Below are positions 1-5,519 of a DNA stretch of 5,664 nt, piece by piece. Source of the stretch: Euryarchaeota archaeon UBA256 (lineage in GTDB: Archaea > Thermoplasmatota > Poseidoniia > Poseidoniales > Poseidoniaceae); assembly GCA_002494645.1 (NCBI GenBank), contig DACE01000005.1, forward strand, positions 1-5,664, read 5' to 3'. The notes under the pieces were generated by a model, which was not told the origin of the DNA, did not search any database, and saw only the letters and a list, made by a program, of their open reading frames with translations. The stretch's first letter is position 1. Each line of letters opens with the position of its first letter. Position numbers and translations under genes: made by a program.

Positions 1-30
1 GGCTTCTGGGGCGACATCGCTCAGGATTAA
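1..30 (+). CDS. possible 3' end of a plus-strand gene (partial)
   Basis: Frame 1 reads GFWGDIAQD and then a TAA stop at 28-30. The codons (GGC TTC TGG GGC GAC ATC GCT CAG GAT) resemble those used in the confident genes here. If real, the stop overlaps the convergent methyltransferase stop in a shared TTAA at 27-30. Nine codons are too few to identify a product. The alternative is a minus-strand gene starting at the ATG at 17-15 (MSPQK...), which has no SD. Neither reading can be settled without sequence to the left. Confidence 0.3.
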   Translation, partial: GFWGDIAQD

Positions 31-983
31 TTCATGAGTTCGTCCAGTTGAGGCGAAGATGTTGTGGCCAATCGCTCTTCAGCGATGGCGCAGTATTCGG
101 GAGAAAGGTCCACGCCGATGTAATGCCGTCCGTGCTGTTTCGCCGCAACGCATGTCGTACCCGAACCGTTGAACGGATCGAGGATGACATCGCCCGTGAA
201 GGAATACATCTCAATGCAACGCTTCGGCAATTCAACGGGGAACGGGGCGGGGTGGTTCACCCTTGAGGCCCGTTCGGTGGCAAAGGACCAGATGGATTTG
301 GTATGTTGGATGAAGGCCTCCTTGGGGATGGTGTCCAAGCGACCTTCGGCCCGCTCGTTTTTCGTTCTCGGGAGTTTGTAATCACCTTTTGAGAAGACGA
401 GAAGGTATTCGTGCACGTCACGCAAGCAGGGGTTTGAAGCCGATTGGAAGGAGCCCCAAGCACAGGATGACCCTGCGCTTGCTGATTTATCCCAAATGAT
501 TTCTCCGCGCATCAAGAAGCCAATTTCATGCATCATGATGTTGATGTGCGATGAGAGAGGGATGTAGGGCTTGCGACCCAAATTGGCCACGTTGATGACC
601 ATGCGACCGCCGGGTGTGAGCACCCGATAACATTCAGCAAAGACTTCGTGAAGTAACGTGAGGTATTCGGGCAGTGAAAGGTCTTCATCATACTCTTTTG
701 AAGCATTGTAGGGTGGCGAAGTCACGACGAGATGCACGCAATTATTGGGTAGAGGCAAGGTCCTTGAATCTCCGCAGAGAACGGTGTCAAGATGTTCTAA
801 TGGAACGCTTTGTGCCTCACCGACTTCTCGTGAAGCAACCAAGCCTTCATTCAGGCGACTGGTGTAGTAGGTCGTGGCGTCGTGACCCTCTCGACGAGAG
901 ACCCCAAAGGCAGAGGTAGCCGTGCTGGCGCGGCGTCGTGCACCCTCCAAAGGCGCATCGTTCCCCGTCGGCTCATCAGCCAT
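27..983 (-). CDS. beta-class SAM-dependent DNA methyltransferase (probably N4-cytosine), apparently solitary
   Basis: The 318-residue product transfers a methyl group from SAM to an exocyclic amino group of a base in a specific DNA site. The catalytic motif IV TSPPY is at residues 88-92. Further on are LTPGGRMVINV (about 132-142) and a probable target-recognition region around WGSF...NPCLRDVHEYLLVF (about 176-197). Motif X-like HPAPFP is at 244-249 and the SAM-binding motif I DPFNGSGTT at 269-277, followed by YIGVD. Motif IV before motif I defines the beta class, and S-P-P-Y is most common in N4-cytosine enzymes, although some N6-adenine enzymes also carry it. The first 70 or so residues are a low-similarity, Arg/Ala-rich extension. 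I chose the ATG at 983 because a promoter-like BRE plus box A lies 26 bases upstream, suggesting a leaderless transcript. An in-frame GTG at 1013 would lie inside that box. No endonuclease gene is visible, so it may be an orphan enzyme, although the left neighbour is cut off. The class is firm; the recognition site is unknown. Confidence 0.93.
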   Translation of the reverse strand: MADEPTGNDAPLEGARRRASTATSAFGVSRREGHDATTYYTSRLNEGLVASREVGEAQSVPLEHLDTVLCGDSRTLPLPNNCVHLVVTSPPYNASKEYDEDLSLPEYLTLLHEVFAECYRVLTPGGRMVINVANLGRKPYIPLSSHINIMMHEIGFLMRGEIIWDKSASAGSSCAWGSFQSASNPCLRDVHEYLLVFSKGDYKLPRTKNERAEGRLDTIPKEAFIQHTKSIWSFATERASRVNHPAPFPVELPKRCIEMYSFTGDVILDPFNGSGTTCVAAKQHGRHYIGVDLSPEYCAIAEERLATTSSPQLDELMN

Positions 984-1005
984 GAAGGTCAAGGTTCTCG
1001 CTGGA

Positions 1006-1019
1006 CTTATCACCTTTCG
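1006..1019 (-). promoter_or_regulatory. putative archaeal promoter (BRE + box A) of the methyltransferase gene
   Basis: Read on the minus strand, the site is CGAAAGGTGATAAG: a purine-rich BRE-like CGAAAG (1019-1014) followed by a TATA-like GTGATAAG (1013-1006). The box centre is about 26 bases upstream of the ATG at 983, the distance expected for a leaderless archaeal mRNA. The match to a consensus box A is imperfect. The position and the lack of an SD before this ATG are the main support. Confidence 0.4.
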
Positions 1020-1034
1020 CGCCCAAGTGCCCGG

Positions 1035-1067
1035 TCAGACGCGCGTCTTGCCACCCTTACCTCCCAT
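1035..1067 (-). CDS. 10-codon micro-ORF behind a strong SD, in frame with the methyltransferase
   Basis: On the minus strand a near-perfect SD, GAGGAGGTG (1080-1072), is followed after four bases by ATG at 1067. The frame reads MGGKGGKTRV and ends in TGA at 1037-1035. After that single stop the same frame continues without interruption into the methyltransferase. The peptide is Gly/Lys-rich and matches nothing I recognise. It could be a regulatory leader peptide, the old start of a longer methyltransferase now cut by a stop, or the start of a roughly 30-residue small protein interrupted by a one-base indel. It could also be chance, and whether any transcript covers it is unknown. Confidence 0.3.
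   Translation of the reverse strand: MGGKGGKTRV
1037..1048. repeat. 12-base perfect palindrome in the divergent intergenic region
   Basis: AGACGCGCGTCT is identical to its own reverse complement and lies between the divergent methyltransferase and pgk starts. The flanking bases do not extend the symmetry. A dimeric regulator could bind it. It has no loop, so it is not a good hairpin, and it lacks a following T-run, so it is not a terminator. It also overlaps the end of the micro-ORF. Confidence 0.3.
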
Positions 1068-1124
1068 CCGACACCTCCTCCGTGAGGCGAGGGATGAAAA
1101 ACCGAAAGCGCTTGGATTGACGCA

Positions 1125-2387
1125 ATGGCAAAGGTCCTCGCTTTGGACGACGTCAATGTTGACGGCAAGACGGTCCTGCTTAGGGTGGACATCAACAGCC
1201 CGATGGACCCCTCAACCAAATCCTTTCTTGACGATACCAGAATCCGTGCTATTCTGCCCACTATTCAGCGTTTGGTCAAAGCAAAAGTCATCATCATGGC
1301 GCACCAATCACGTCCTGGAAAAGACGACTTCACCAGCACCTTGGGTCACGCCCGTGAACTTGGCCGTCTCCTTGGCCGTCAAGTGAAATGGGTGAACGAC
1401 ATACACGGAGCCAAGGCGATGGAAGCGATTGAGGGCTTGGAAGCGGGTCAACTGCTCATGCTCAACAATGTCCGCATGGATGAGGAGGAAATGACGGTGG
1501 ATGGTGACATGAACGCAATGGCTGAGACTCAACTCGTGCAAAAACTCGCCAGTGTAGCGGACCTCTTCGTCAACGATGCCTTCGCCTGTGCCCATCGTTC
1601 CACGCCTTCCATCGTTGGTTTTGCCAGCATGCTTCCATGCGTTGCCGGTGAACTCATGGGCAATGAATTGAAGAAATTGGATATGGCGCTCGAAACGCCC
1701 AAGCGACCTTGTTTGGCTGTGCTTGGAGGCGTCAAGGTCGACGATTCCATTCAGGTGGCTGAAAACATGCTGCGAAATGGAATTGCTGACGAAGTTTGGC
1801 CGACTGGCGGCGTGGCAAATATTCTGCTTGACCTGGCTGGTTTTGACATCGGAGAAGTCAACCGTGAATTCCTCAAAAACGAATTGAAGGAGGCATGGGC
1901 GCCCACGATTCAGCGTGCTCGTGACCTTCTCAACCAGCACGGATCAAAGATTCACCTCCCGGTTGATGTCGCCGCCAACATCGAAGGCAATCGTGTGGAT
2001 TTACCTCTCGCAGACCTGCCACTTGAAGCACCGCTTCACGACCTCGGCCTGGGCTCCATTCGATACCTTTCTGCCGCCATCAAACAAGCAGGAACCATCA
2101 TCCTCAACGGTCCTGCAGGCGTCTTTGAGATCACTGATTTCGCACTTGGAACCATAGAGATTCTCAACGCATGTGCTGAATCTCCAGGCTACACCGTCAT
2201 GGGCGGAGGCCACACAGCGACCTTGGTCACCAAGCGTGGCCTTACGCAGAAAATGGGGCACGTCTCTACGGGTGGAGGTGCTTGCTTGGATTATATCGCA
2301 GGCCGTCCCCTCCCCGGTGTAGTCAGTCTTGAGCAAAGCGCGGTCGCCTTTGGCGTCGACATCACGGCGGCGGCACATAACGAGTGA
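1125..2387 (+). CDS. pgk: phosphoglycerate kinase, archaeal type
   Basis: The 420-residue product reversibly transfers phosphate between 1,3-bisphosphoglycerate and ADP in cytoplasmic glycolysis and gluconeogenesis. It is full length for the archaeal family. The N-terminal substrate-binding half shows LLRVDINSP (18-26, with R20, D22 and N24), LDDTRI (35-40), the archaeal signature HQSRPGKDDFT (60-70) and VNDAFACAHRSTPS (149-162). The C-terminal nucleotide-binding half has GGVKVDDS (201-208), LNGPAGVFE (327-335), GGGHT (360-364, where bacterial enzymes have GGGDT/S) and STGGGA (381-386). The start fits the family, with the conserved DGKTVLLRVD only a dozen residues in. There is no SD before the ATG, so the mRNA is probably leaderless. 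The A-rich stretch at about 1093-1103 is the only candidate box A and is weak. The gene is divergent from the methyltransferase and convergent with the tRNA gene, so it is probably transcribed alone. Confidence 0.97.
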   Translation: MAKVLALDDVNVDGKTVLLRVDINSPMDPSTKSFLDDTRIRAILPTIQRLVKAKVIIMAHQSRPGKDDFTSTLGHARELGRLLGRQVKWVNDIHGAKAMEAIEGLEAGQLLMLNNVRMDEEEMTVDGDMNAMAETQLVQKLASVADLFVNDAFACAHRSTPSIVGFASMLPCVAGELMGNELKKLDMALETPKRPCLAVLGGVKVDDSIQVAENMLRNGIADEVWPTGGVANILLDLAGFDIGEVNREFLKNELKEAWAPTIQRARDLLNQHGSKIHLPVDVAANIEGNRVDLPLADLPLEAPLHDLGLGSIRYLSAAIKQAGTIILNGPAGVFEITDFALGTIEILNACAESPGYTVMGGGHTATLVTKRGLTQKMGHVSTGGGACLDYIAGRPLPGVVSLEQSAVAFGVDITAAAHNE

Positions 2388-2392
2388 GAAGG

Positions 2393-2465
2393 AGCCACTG
2401 GGGAGATTCGAACTCCCGACCTTCTGATTACGAATCAGATGCTCTACCAACTAAGCCACAGTGGC
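2393..2465 (-). tRNA. tRNA-Thr, anticodon CGT
   Basis: Read on the minus strand, the 73-base gene folds into a complete cloverleaf. The acceptor stem is GCCACTG with CAGTGGC, all seven pairs intact. The D-arm is GCTT/GAGC with AGTTGGTA in the loop. The anticodon stem TCTGA/TCAGA closes the loop TTCGTAA, giving anticodon CGT for the threonine codon ACG. The T-arm is GGGAG/CTCCC around TTCGAAT. The discriminator base is T73, usual for archaeal tRNA-Thr, and CCA is not encoded (CCT follows). There is no intron. The 3' end lies five bases beyond the pgk stop. No T-run for termination is visible downstream. Confidence 0.97.
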
Positions 2466-2489
2466 GGTGATTTCCCCGCTGACCCAATC

Positions 2490-2499
2490 AAACATAAGG
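2490..2499 (-). promoter_or_regulatory. weak box A candidate for the tRNA-Thr gene
   Basis: On the minus strand CCTTATGTTT lies with its centre about 30 bases upstream of the tRNA 5' end, where an archaeal TATA element would be expected. The match to consensus is partial. It sits in the 84-base gap (2466-2549) that must also hold the promoter of the divergent amidohydrolase gene, for which I see no convincing box. Confidence 0.25.
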
Positions 2500-2549
2500 A
2501 AGTCGGTCTCAACCTCAGCGTTCATGAATCATGGCGAACAGGCTCAACC

Positions 2550-3809
2550 ATGACCGATGACACAGCGGTCCGCTATCGCAACACGGTCCTCTACGACCGT
2601 GGCGGTCAGAAAACCGTGGGCGATGTCCTGCTTCACAAGGACGGTTCGTGGTCTGAATCAAAGGGCGATGAAGATGTTCTTGAGGACATCGATGGTTCAA
2701 AGCGACTGATTACGCGTAGTTTCCAAAACTGGCATACGCACTTAGCAATGCAACTCAATGCAAGAGATTTCAGTGATGGCTTTCCCTTGCACCGCTGGCT
2801 GAATGAAGCTATCTTTCCAACCGAAGCCCGAATCACGCCCGAATACGTTCGCATGGGTTCACGGTGTGCTGCGGCTGAAATGATCCGAACAGGGAGTTCC
2901 TTCGCCGCTGACATGTACTTCTATCCAGCCGTTACAGGTGATGTTCTCACGAAGGCAGGCTTGCGTGGGTTGATTGGTGGACCTGTTAGTGACGCTGCGT
3001 TACCCAGTCACACAGACGCTGCTTCTGCCTTGGAGGAATTGGACGGCCTTCTCGCTTCAAATTCTGAAGAGGATTTGGTGCAATACGCCATCGCAACGCA
3101 TTCGGTGTATTTGTGCAGTGAGGAAACCTTACGCAGCGCTTCGGAACTGGCGCAGCGTCGTAATGCTCGCCTGCACATTCACGTCAGTGAAACACGCAAA
3201 GAAGTCGCTGATTGCCATCGTGACAACGGCCTGTATCCAGTTGAGTATCTCGACAGCATCGACTTCTTCCAGCCGGGGACCGTGTGCGCTCACGCTTCGT
3301 GGGTAAAGAAAAATGAAATTCGTATGCTCAAAAAGCATGAGGCAACGGCTGTTCATTGCCCTTCCTCCAACATGAAACTGGCCTGTGGAGGAACGCTCTC
3401 GCTACCCGCCTACCTCGAAGCGGGCGTGGATGTTCGTTTAGGAACCGACGGGGCTGCTTCATCCGGAAACGGTCTGAACATGCAAGCTGAGGCCCGCCTT
3501 GCCTCCTTGGTGCAACGCCACGACCACTGGGATTCAACGCTCCTGCCAGCCGTAGATGCTATGGATTTGGCCACCAAAGGAAGCAACGACTGGGCTGTTT
3601 GGAATCTTGAGGACGTTCGGATGCGCCCACGAGGCCGTAGCGACAACCGTCATCTTGCAAATCTGGTGTTCAACGGAGCAGAATGCCTTGACCTTTGGGT
3701 CAACGGGCAGGCGCTTCGCAGAGACGGTGTGACATTAACGTTGGATGAACATGCCATATTGGACGAAATTGACGCCGCAGTCGCCACCTACTACGACGGA
3801 GTTGAGTGA
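2550..3809 (+). CDS. TrzA/AtzA-type amidohydrolase, probable adenosine/MTA/5'-deoxyadenosine deaminase-like enzyme
   Basis: The 419-residue product belongs to the metal-dependent amidohydrolase superfamily, closest by motif to SAH/MTA deaminases, which hydrolytically deaminate the adenine of SAM by-products in the cytoplasm. The metal and catalytic set is complete: NWHTH (H62, H64), HIHVSE (H211, E214), H248 in AHASW, HCPSSNMKL (269-277) and GTDG (D300). W83, E92 and H184 fit the adenosine-contacting positions of the family as I recall them. The two arginines that bind the homocysteine carboxylate in the Thermotoga enzyme appear absent, so SAH is a less likely substrate. After LATKG (340-344) a stretch of about 20 residues normally reading like NGAxxLGL...G.I..GKxA is missing. 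The start is the ATG at 2550. The longer frame from 2439 would begin inside the tRNA gene and adds 37 unrelated residues. No SD precedes the ATG, so the mRNA is probably leaderless. Family assignment is firm; the substrate is inferred. Confidence 0.9.
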   Translation: MTDDTAVRYRNTVLYDRGGQKTVGDVLLHKDGSWSESKGDEDVLEDIDGSKRLITRSFQNWHTHLAMQLNARDFSDGFPLHRWLNEAIFPTEARITPEYVRMGSRCAAAEMIRTGSSFAADMYFYPAVTGDVLTKAGLRGLIGGPVSDAALPSHTDAASALEELDGLLASNSEEDLVQYAIATHSVYLCSEETLRSASELAQRRNARLHIHVSETRKEVADCHRDNGLYPVEYLDSIDFFQPGTVCAHASWVKKNEIRMLKKHEATAVHCPSSNMKLACGGTLSLPAYLEAGVDVRLGTDGAASSGNGLNMQAEARLASLVQRHDHWDSTLLPAVDAMDLATKGSNDWAVWNLEDVRMRPRGRSDNRHLANLVFNGAECLDLWVNGQALRRDGVTLTLDEHAILDEIDAAVATYYDGVE

Positions 3810-4343
3810 TCATTCCACACGAGTATAGGCCAGTCCGAAAATGCCGACAAGGATGAACACGAAGTAAAGTGCAAAGCCTGCTTGAAGGTGAACCGCATAC
3901 TGCATATTGACTTCAAAGCCATCGGGAACCGGCTCGAAGGTGCCGATGCCAACATGGTATGTCCCGGGTTCAACTTGCCATGTCAGCCCGCTTGAACCGT
4001 CTGTGCTTCCGGCAATGACGTCCGAGTCATAGGGTCCACATTTTGCTGCGTCACCAAAGTCTTGCAGCCCTGGAGGCGTGGATTCACAGGTATTTTTCTC
4101 GTCTTGGTCAACGATGACCGCATAGACATCATCGCGGTCCCATACAAGGTCAAGAGTCACGGCAAGGAAAGGGCCGAAGCCTTTCTCTGGAAGAGGTTCA
4201 TCGGCGAAATAGGAACGATTGGGAGTATTTGGAGTTGGGATGTCCTGAATTTCACCCTCGAACGTCATTCCATTGTAGCCAAGAATCACGAGCAAAATAG
4301 AGACGACAATCGCGCCGTATCCGATGGCCTCTTGTCGCTTCAT
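3810..4343 (-). CDS. small two-helix membrane protein with acidic extracytoplasmic domain, function unknown
   Basis: I do not recognise this 177-residue protein. A short charged start (MKRQEA) leads into a membrane helix at about 7-23. A soluble domain at about 25-153 follows, then a second helix at about 155-173 and a short tail (YTRVE). The soluble part is acidic, with DRDD at 69-72 and DQDEK at 79-83. It contains two cysteines (C86, C102) that could form a disulfide, and ends in beta-rich sequence (TWQVEPGTYHVGIGTF) suggesting a beta-sandwich. The N-terminus is more likely inside, with the domain facing outward. The ATG at 4343 has SD GAGGTGA five bases upstream, while an in-frame TTG at 4373 lies inside the antiporter gene. 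The gene starts ten bases after the antiporter stop, and that stop lies within the SD, so the two are almost certainly one operon. A role with the antiporter is inferred from this context only. Confidence 0.85.
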   Translation of the reverse strand: MKRQEAIGYGAIVVSILLVILGYNGMTFEGEIQDIPTPNTPNRSYFADEPLPEKGFGPFLAVTLDLVWDRDDVYAVIVDQDEKNTCESTPPGLQDFGDAAKCGPYDSDVIAGSTDGSSGLTWQVEPGTYHVGIGTFEPVPDGFEVNMQYAVHLQAGFALYFVFILVGIFGLAYTRVE

Positions 4344-4348
4344 CACGT

Positions 4349-4355
4349 TCACCTC
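4349..4355 (-). promoter_or_regulatory. Shine-Dalgarno site fixing the start of the two-helix membrane protein
   Basis: On the minus strand GAGGTGA sits five bases before the ATG at 4343 and shares two bases with the TGA stop of the antiporter gene (4356-4354). This supports the 4343 start over the upstream TTG and suggests translational coupling or re-initiation after the antiporter. Confidence 0.75.
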
Positions 4356-5505
4356 AAAGGAAGAAGAAAGCAAGGGCTAGGATGGCATAACATGCAAGCA
4401 ACATCACGCCTTCGAGCCAGTTGGTTTTGCCGTCGGCGAGAATGGCGATCGCGATGAAGACCGAAACGAAGGTCGCTGCGGTTTCAAGCAATCCGAACTG
4501 AAGAGGAAGGCCAACGCCCAAGGCCCATCCCAAGAGAACCATGACAGGTGCAACAAAAAGAGCAATCTGTACGCTGCTACCGATGGCGATGGCGATAGAG
4601 AGGTCCATCTTGTCCTTTCCAGCGACAAGGACTGCGGTGAAATGCTCAGCAGCATTACCAAAGAAGGGAACGAGGATGACGCCAATGAAAAGTTCAGGCA
4701 TGTGCCACTTTTCAACGGTGACCTCGAGGCTATGAACGAGGACGTGAGCCATCCATCCGACCAATAAGGTTGCGAGAAGAAGCAGCGTCCAAGCATCTTT
4801 GATGCTCATCTCTGGGTGCTCATGGCCGCCATGACCACCCGATTCAAAATCGGCAGAATGTGTTTTGAGTTGGAACAGAAGCGAGCAGCCATAAATGGCC
4901 AGCAAAATGATGGCAGTAGCATAGGAGAGGCGAAGTACATCGCCGTCAGAACCACCCGACAAATGGAAGGCTGATGGAATGATGAGAGCAACCACAGCCA
5001 TGACCAGAAGGGCCCCGTTCATTTGTCCACTTTGGGATGCAAAACTTTGCTCTCGATGCTTCAACCCTCCATAGAGCATCGCAATTCCAAGAACGAGCAG
5101 AAGGTTGCCAAGAATGGATCCGATGAGGGATGCTTGGGTAACCGTCACCATGGTTTCAAGCACGTCTGGATTCTTTGATGCTGCATAGAGTGCCATCCCC
5201 GCAATGATCATTTCCACAGCGTTTCCGAAGGTTGCATTGAGTAACCCTCCGACGGCTTCACCGGTCCGAAGAGCGATTTCTTCTGTGGCTTTCCCCATCA
5301 AAAAGGCGAGTGGAGCAATGGCGACCATCGAGAAGAAGAAAGCCATTTCTAACGACCCGCTGAATTCGTAAAACAACGTGATAGGGACGGCAAGCAGAAG
5401 CCAATTCAACTTATTCTTCATCGGATTGAACGCATCAACCAGAGAGTGAAAGTCGGGCTCTGATTCACCATGCTGGTCTGCAGATGTATGGGTTTGTTCA
5501 CTCAT
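4354..5505 (-). CDS. CAX-family Ca2+/H+ (cation/proton) antiporter
   Basis: The 383-residue integral membrane protein of the CaCA superfamily exports Ca2+ or similar cations in exchange for protons. The two inverted alpha-repeats are clear: c-1 has GGLLNATFGNAVEMI (86-100, key E98) and c-2 has VPFFGNAAEHFTAV (279-292, key E287), followed by the conserved AIGSSVQIALFVAP (307-320). About eleven hydrophobic segments are visible, starting near 34 and ending in a helix running to the C-terminal FFFL. The two halves are joined by a cytoplasmic loop at about 214-236 rich in His, Gly and acidic residues (SGGHGGHEHPE). This matches the acidic central loop of CAX proteins and may sense or bind metal. 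The soluble first 30 residues are polar with several His and acidic residues. The length is typical (350-400). The ATG at 5505 is supported by a strong SD. The gene lies between a basic-tailed protein and a small membrane protein in one operon. Ca2+ as substrate is inferred from the family. Confidence 0.95.
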   Translation of the reverse strand: MSEQTHTSADQHGESEPDFHSLVDAFNPMKNKLNWLLLAVPITLFYEFSGSLEMAFFFSMVAIAPLAFLMGKATEEIALRTGEAVGGLLNATFGNAVEMIIAGMALYAASKNPDVLETMVTVTQASLIGSILGNLLLVLGIAMLYGGLKHREQSFASQSGQMNGALLVMAVVALIIPSAFHLSGGSDGDVLRLSYATAIILLAIYGCSLLFQLKTHSADFESGGHGGHEHPEMSIKDAWTLLLLATLLVGWMAHVLVHSLEVTVEKWHMPELFIGVILVPFFGNAAEHFTAVLVAGKDKMDLSIAIAIGSSVQIALFVAPVMVLLGWALGVGLPLQFGLLETAATFVSVFIAIAILADGKTNWLEGVMLLACYAILALAFFFL

Positions 5506-5510
5506 ACTTA

Positions 5511-5519
5511 GACCTCCTC
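5511..5519 (-). promoter_or_regulatory. strong Shine-Dalgarno site of the antiporter gene
   Basis: On the minus strand GAGGAGGTC lies five bases before the ATG at 5505. It decides this start against the internal Met at residue 29. It fits a gene translated from within a polycistronic mRNA, following the basic-tailed gene that ends at 5536. Confidence 0.75.

Noticed and set aside
1077..1087. Small hairpin CCTC-CGT-GAGG in the intergenic region
   Set aside because: A four-base-pair stem without a T-run is too weak to call a terminator or regulatory structure.
27..1124. A restriction-modification or defence island
   Set aside because: Only a methyltransferase is present. The other neighbour is pgk, and there is no endonuclease, helicase, integrase or mobile-element sequence in the window.
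922..1386. Plus-strand open frame of 154 codons bridging the methyltransferase and pgk
   Set aside because: It overlaps two confident genes in other frames, covers the promoter region, and the product has no family features.
1308..1940. Long minus-strand open frame (210 codons) inside pgk
   Set aside because: It lies wholly antisense to a clearly conserved enzyme, starts without an SD, and shows no recognisable motif or domain; it is a codon-bias shadow.
2001..2450. Minus-strand open frame of 149 codons running from inside the tRNA gene across the pgk end
   Set aside because: Its first residues are translated tRNA sequence (MVEHLIRNQKVGSSNLPSGS, a familiar false-protein signature) and the rest is antisense to pgk.
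4062..4457. Plus-strand open frame of 131 codons opposite the membrane protein and the antiporter end
   Set aside because: It is antisense to two genes with strong SD sites and clear membrane segments; its product looks like random translation.
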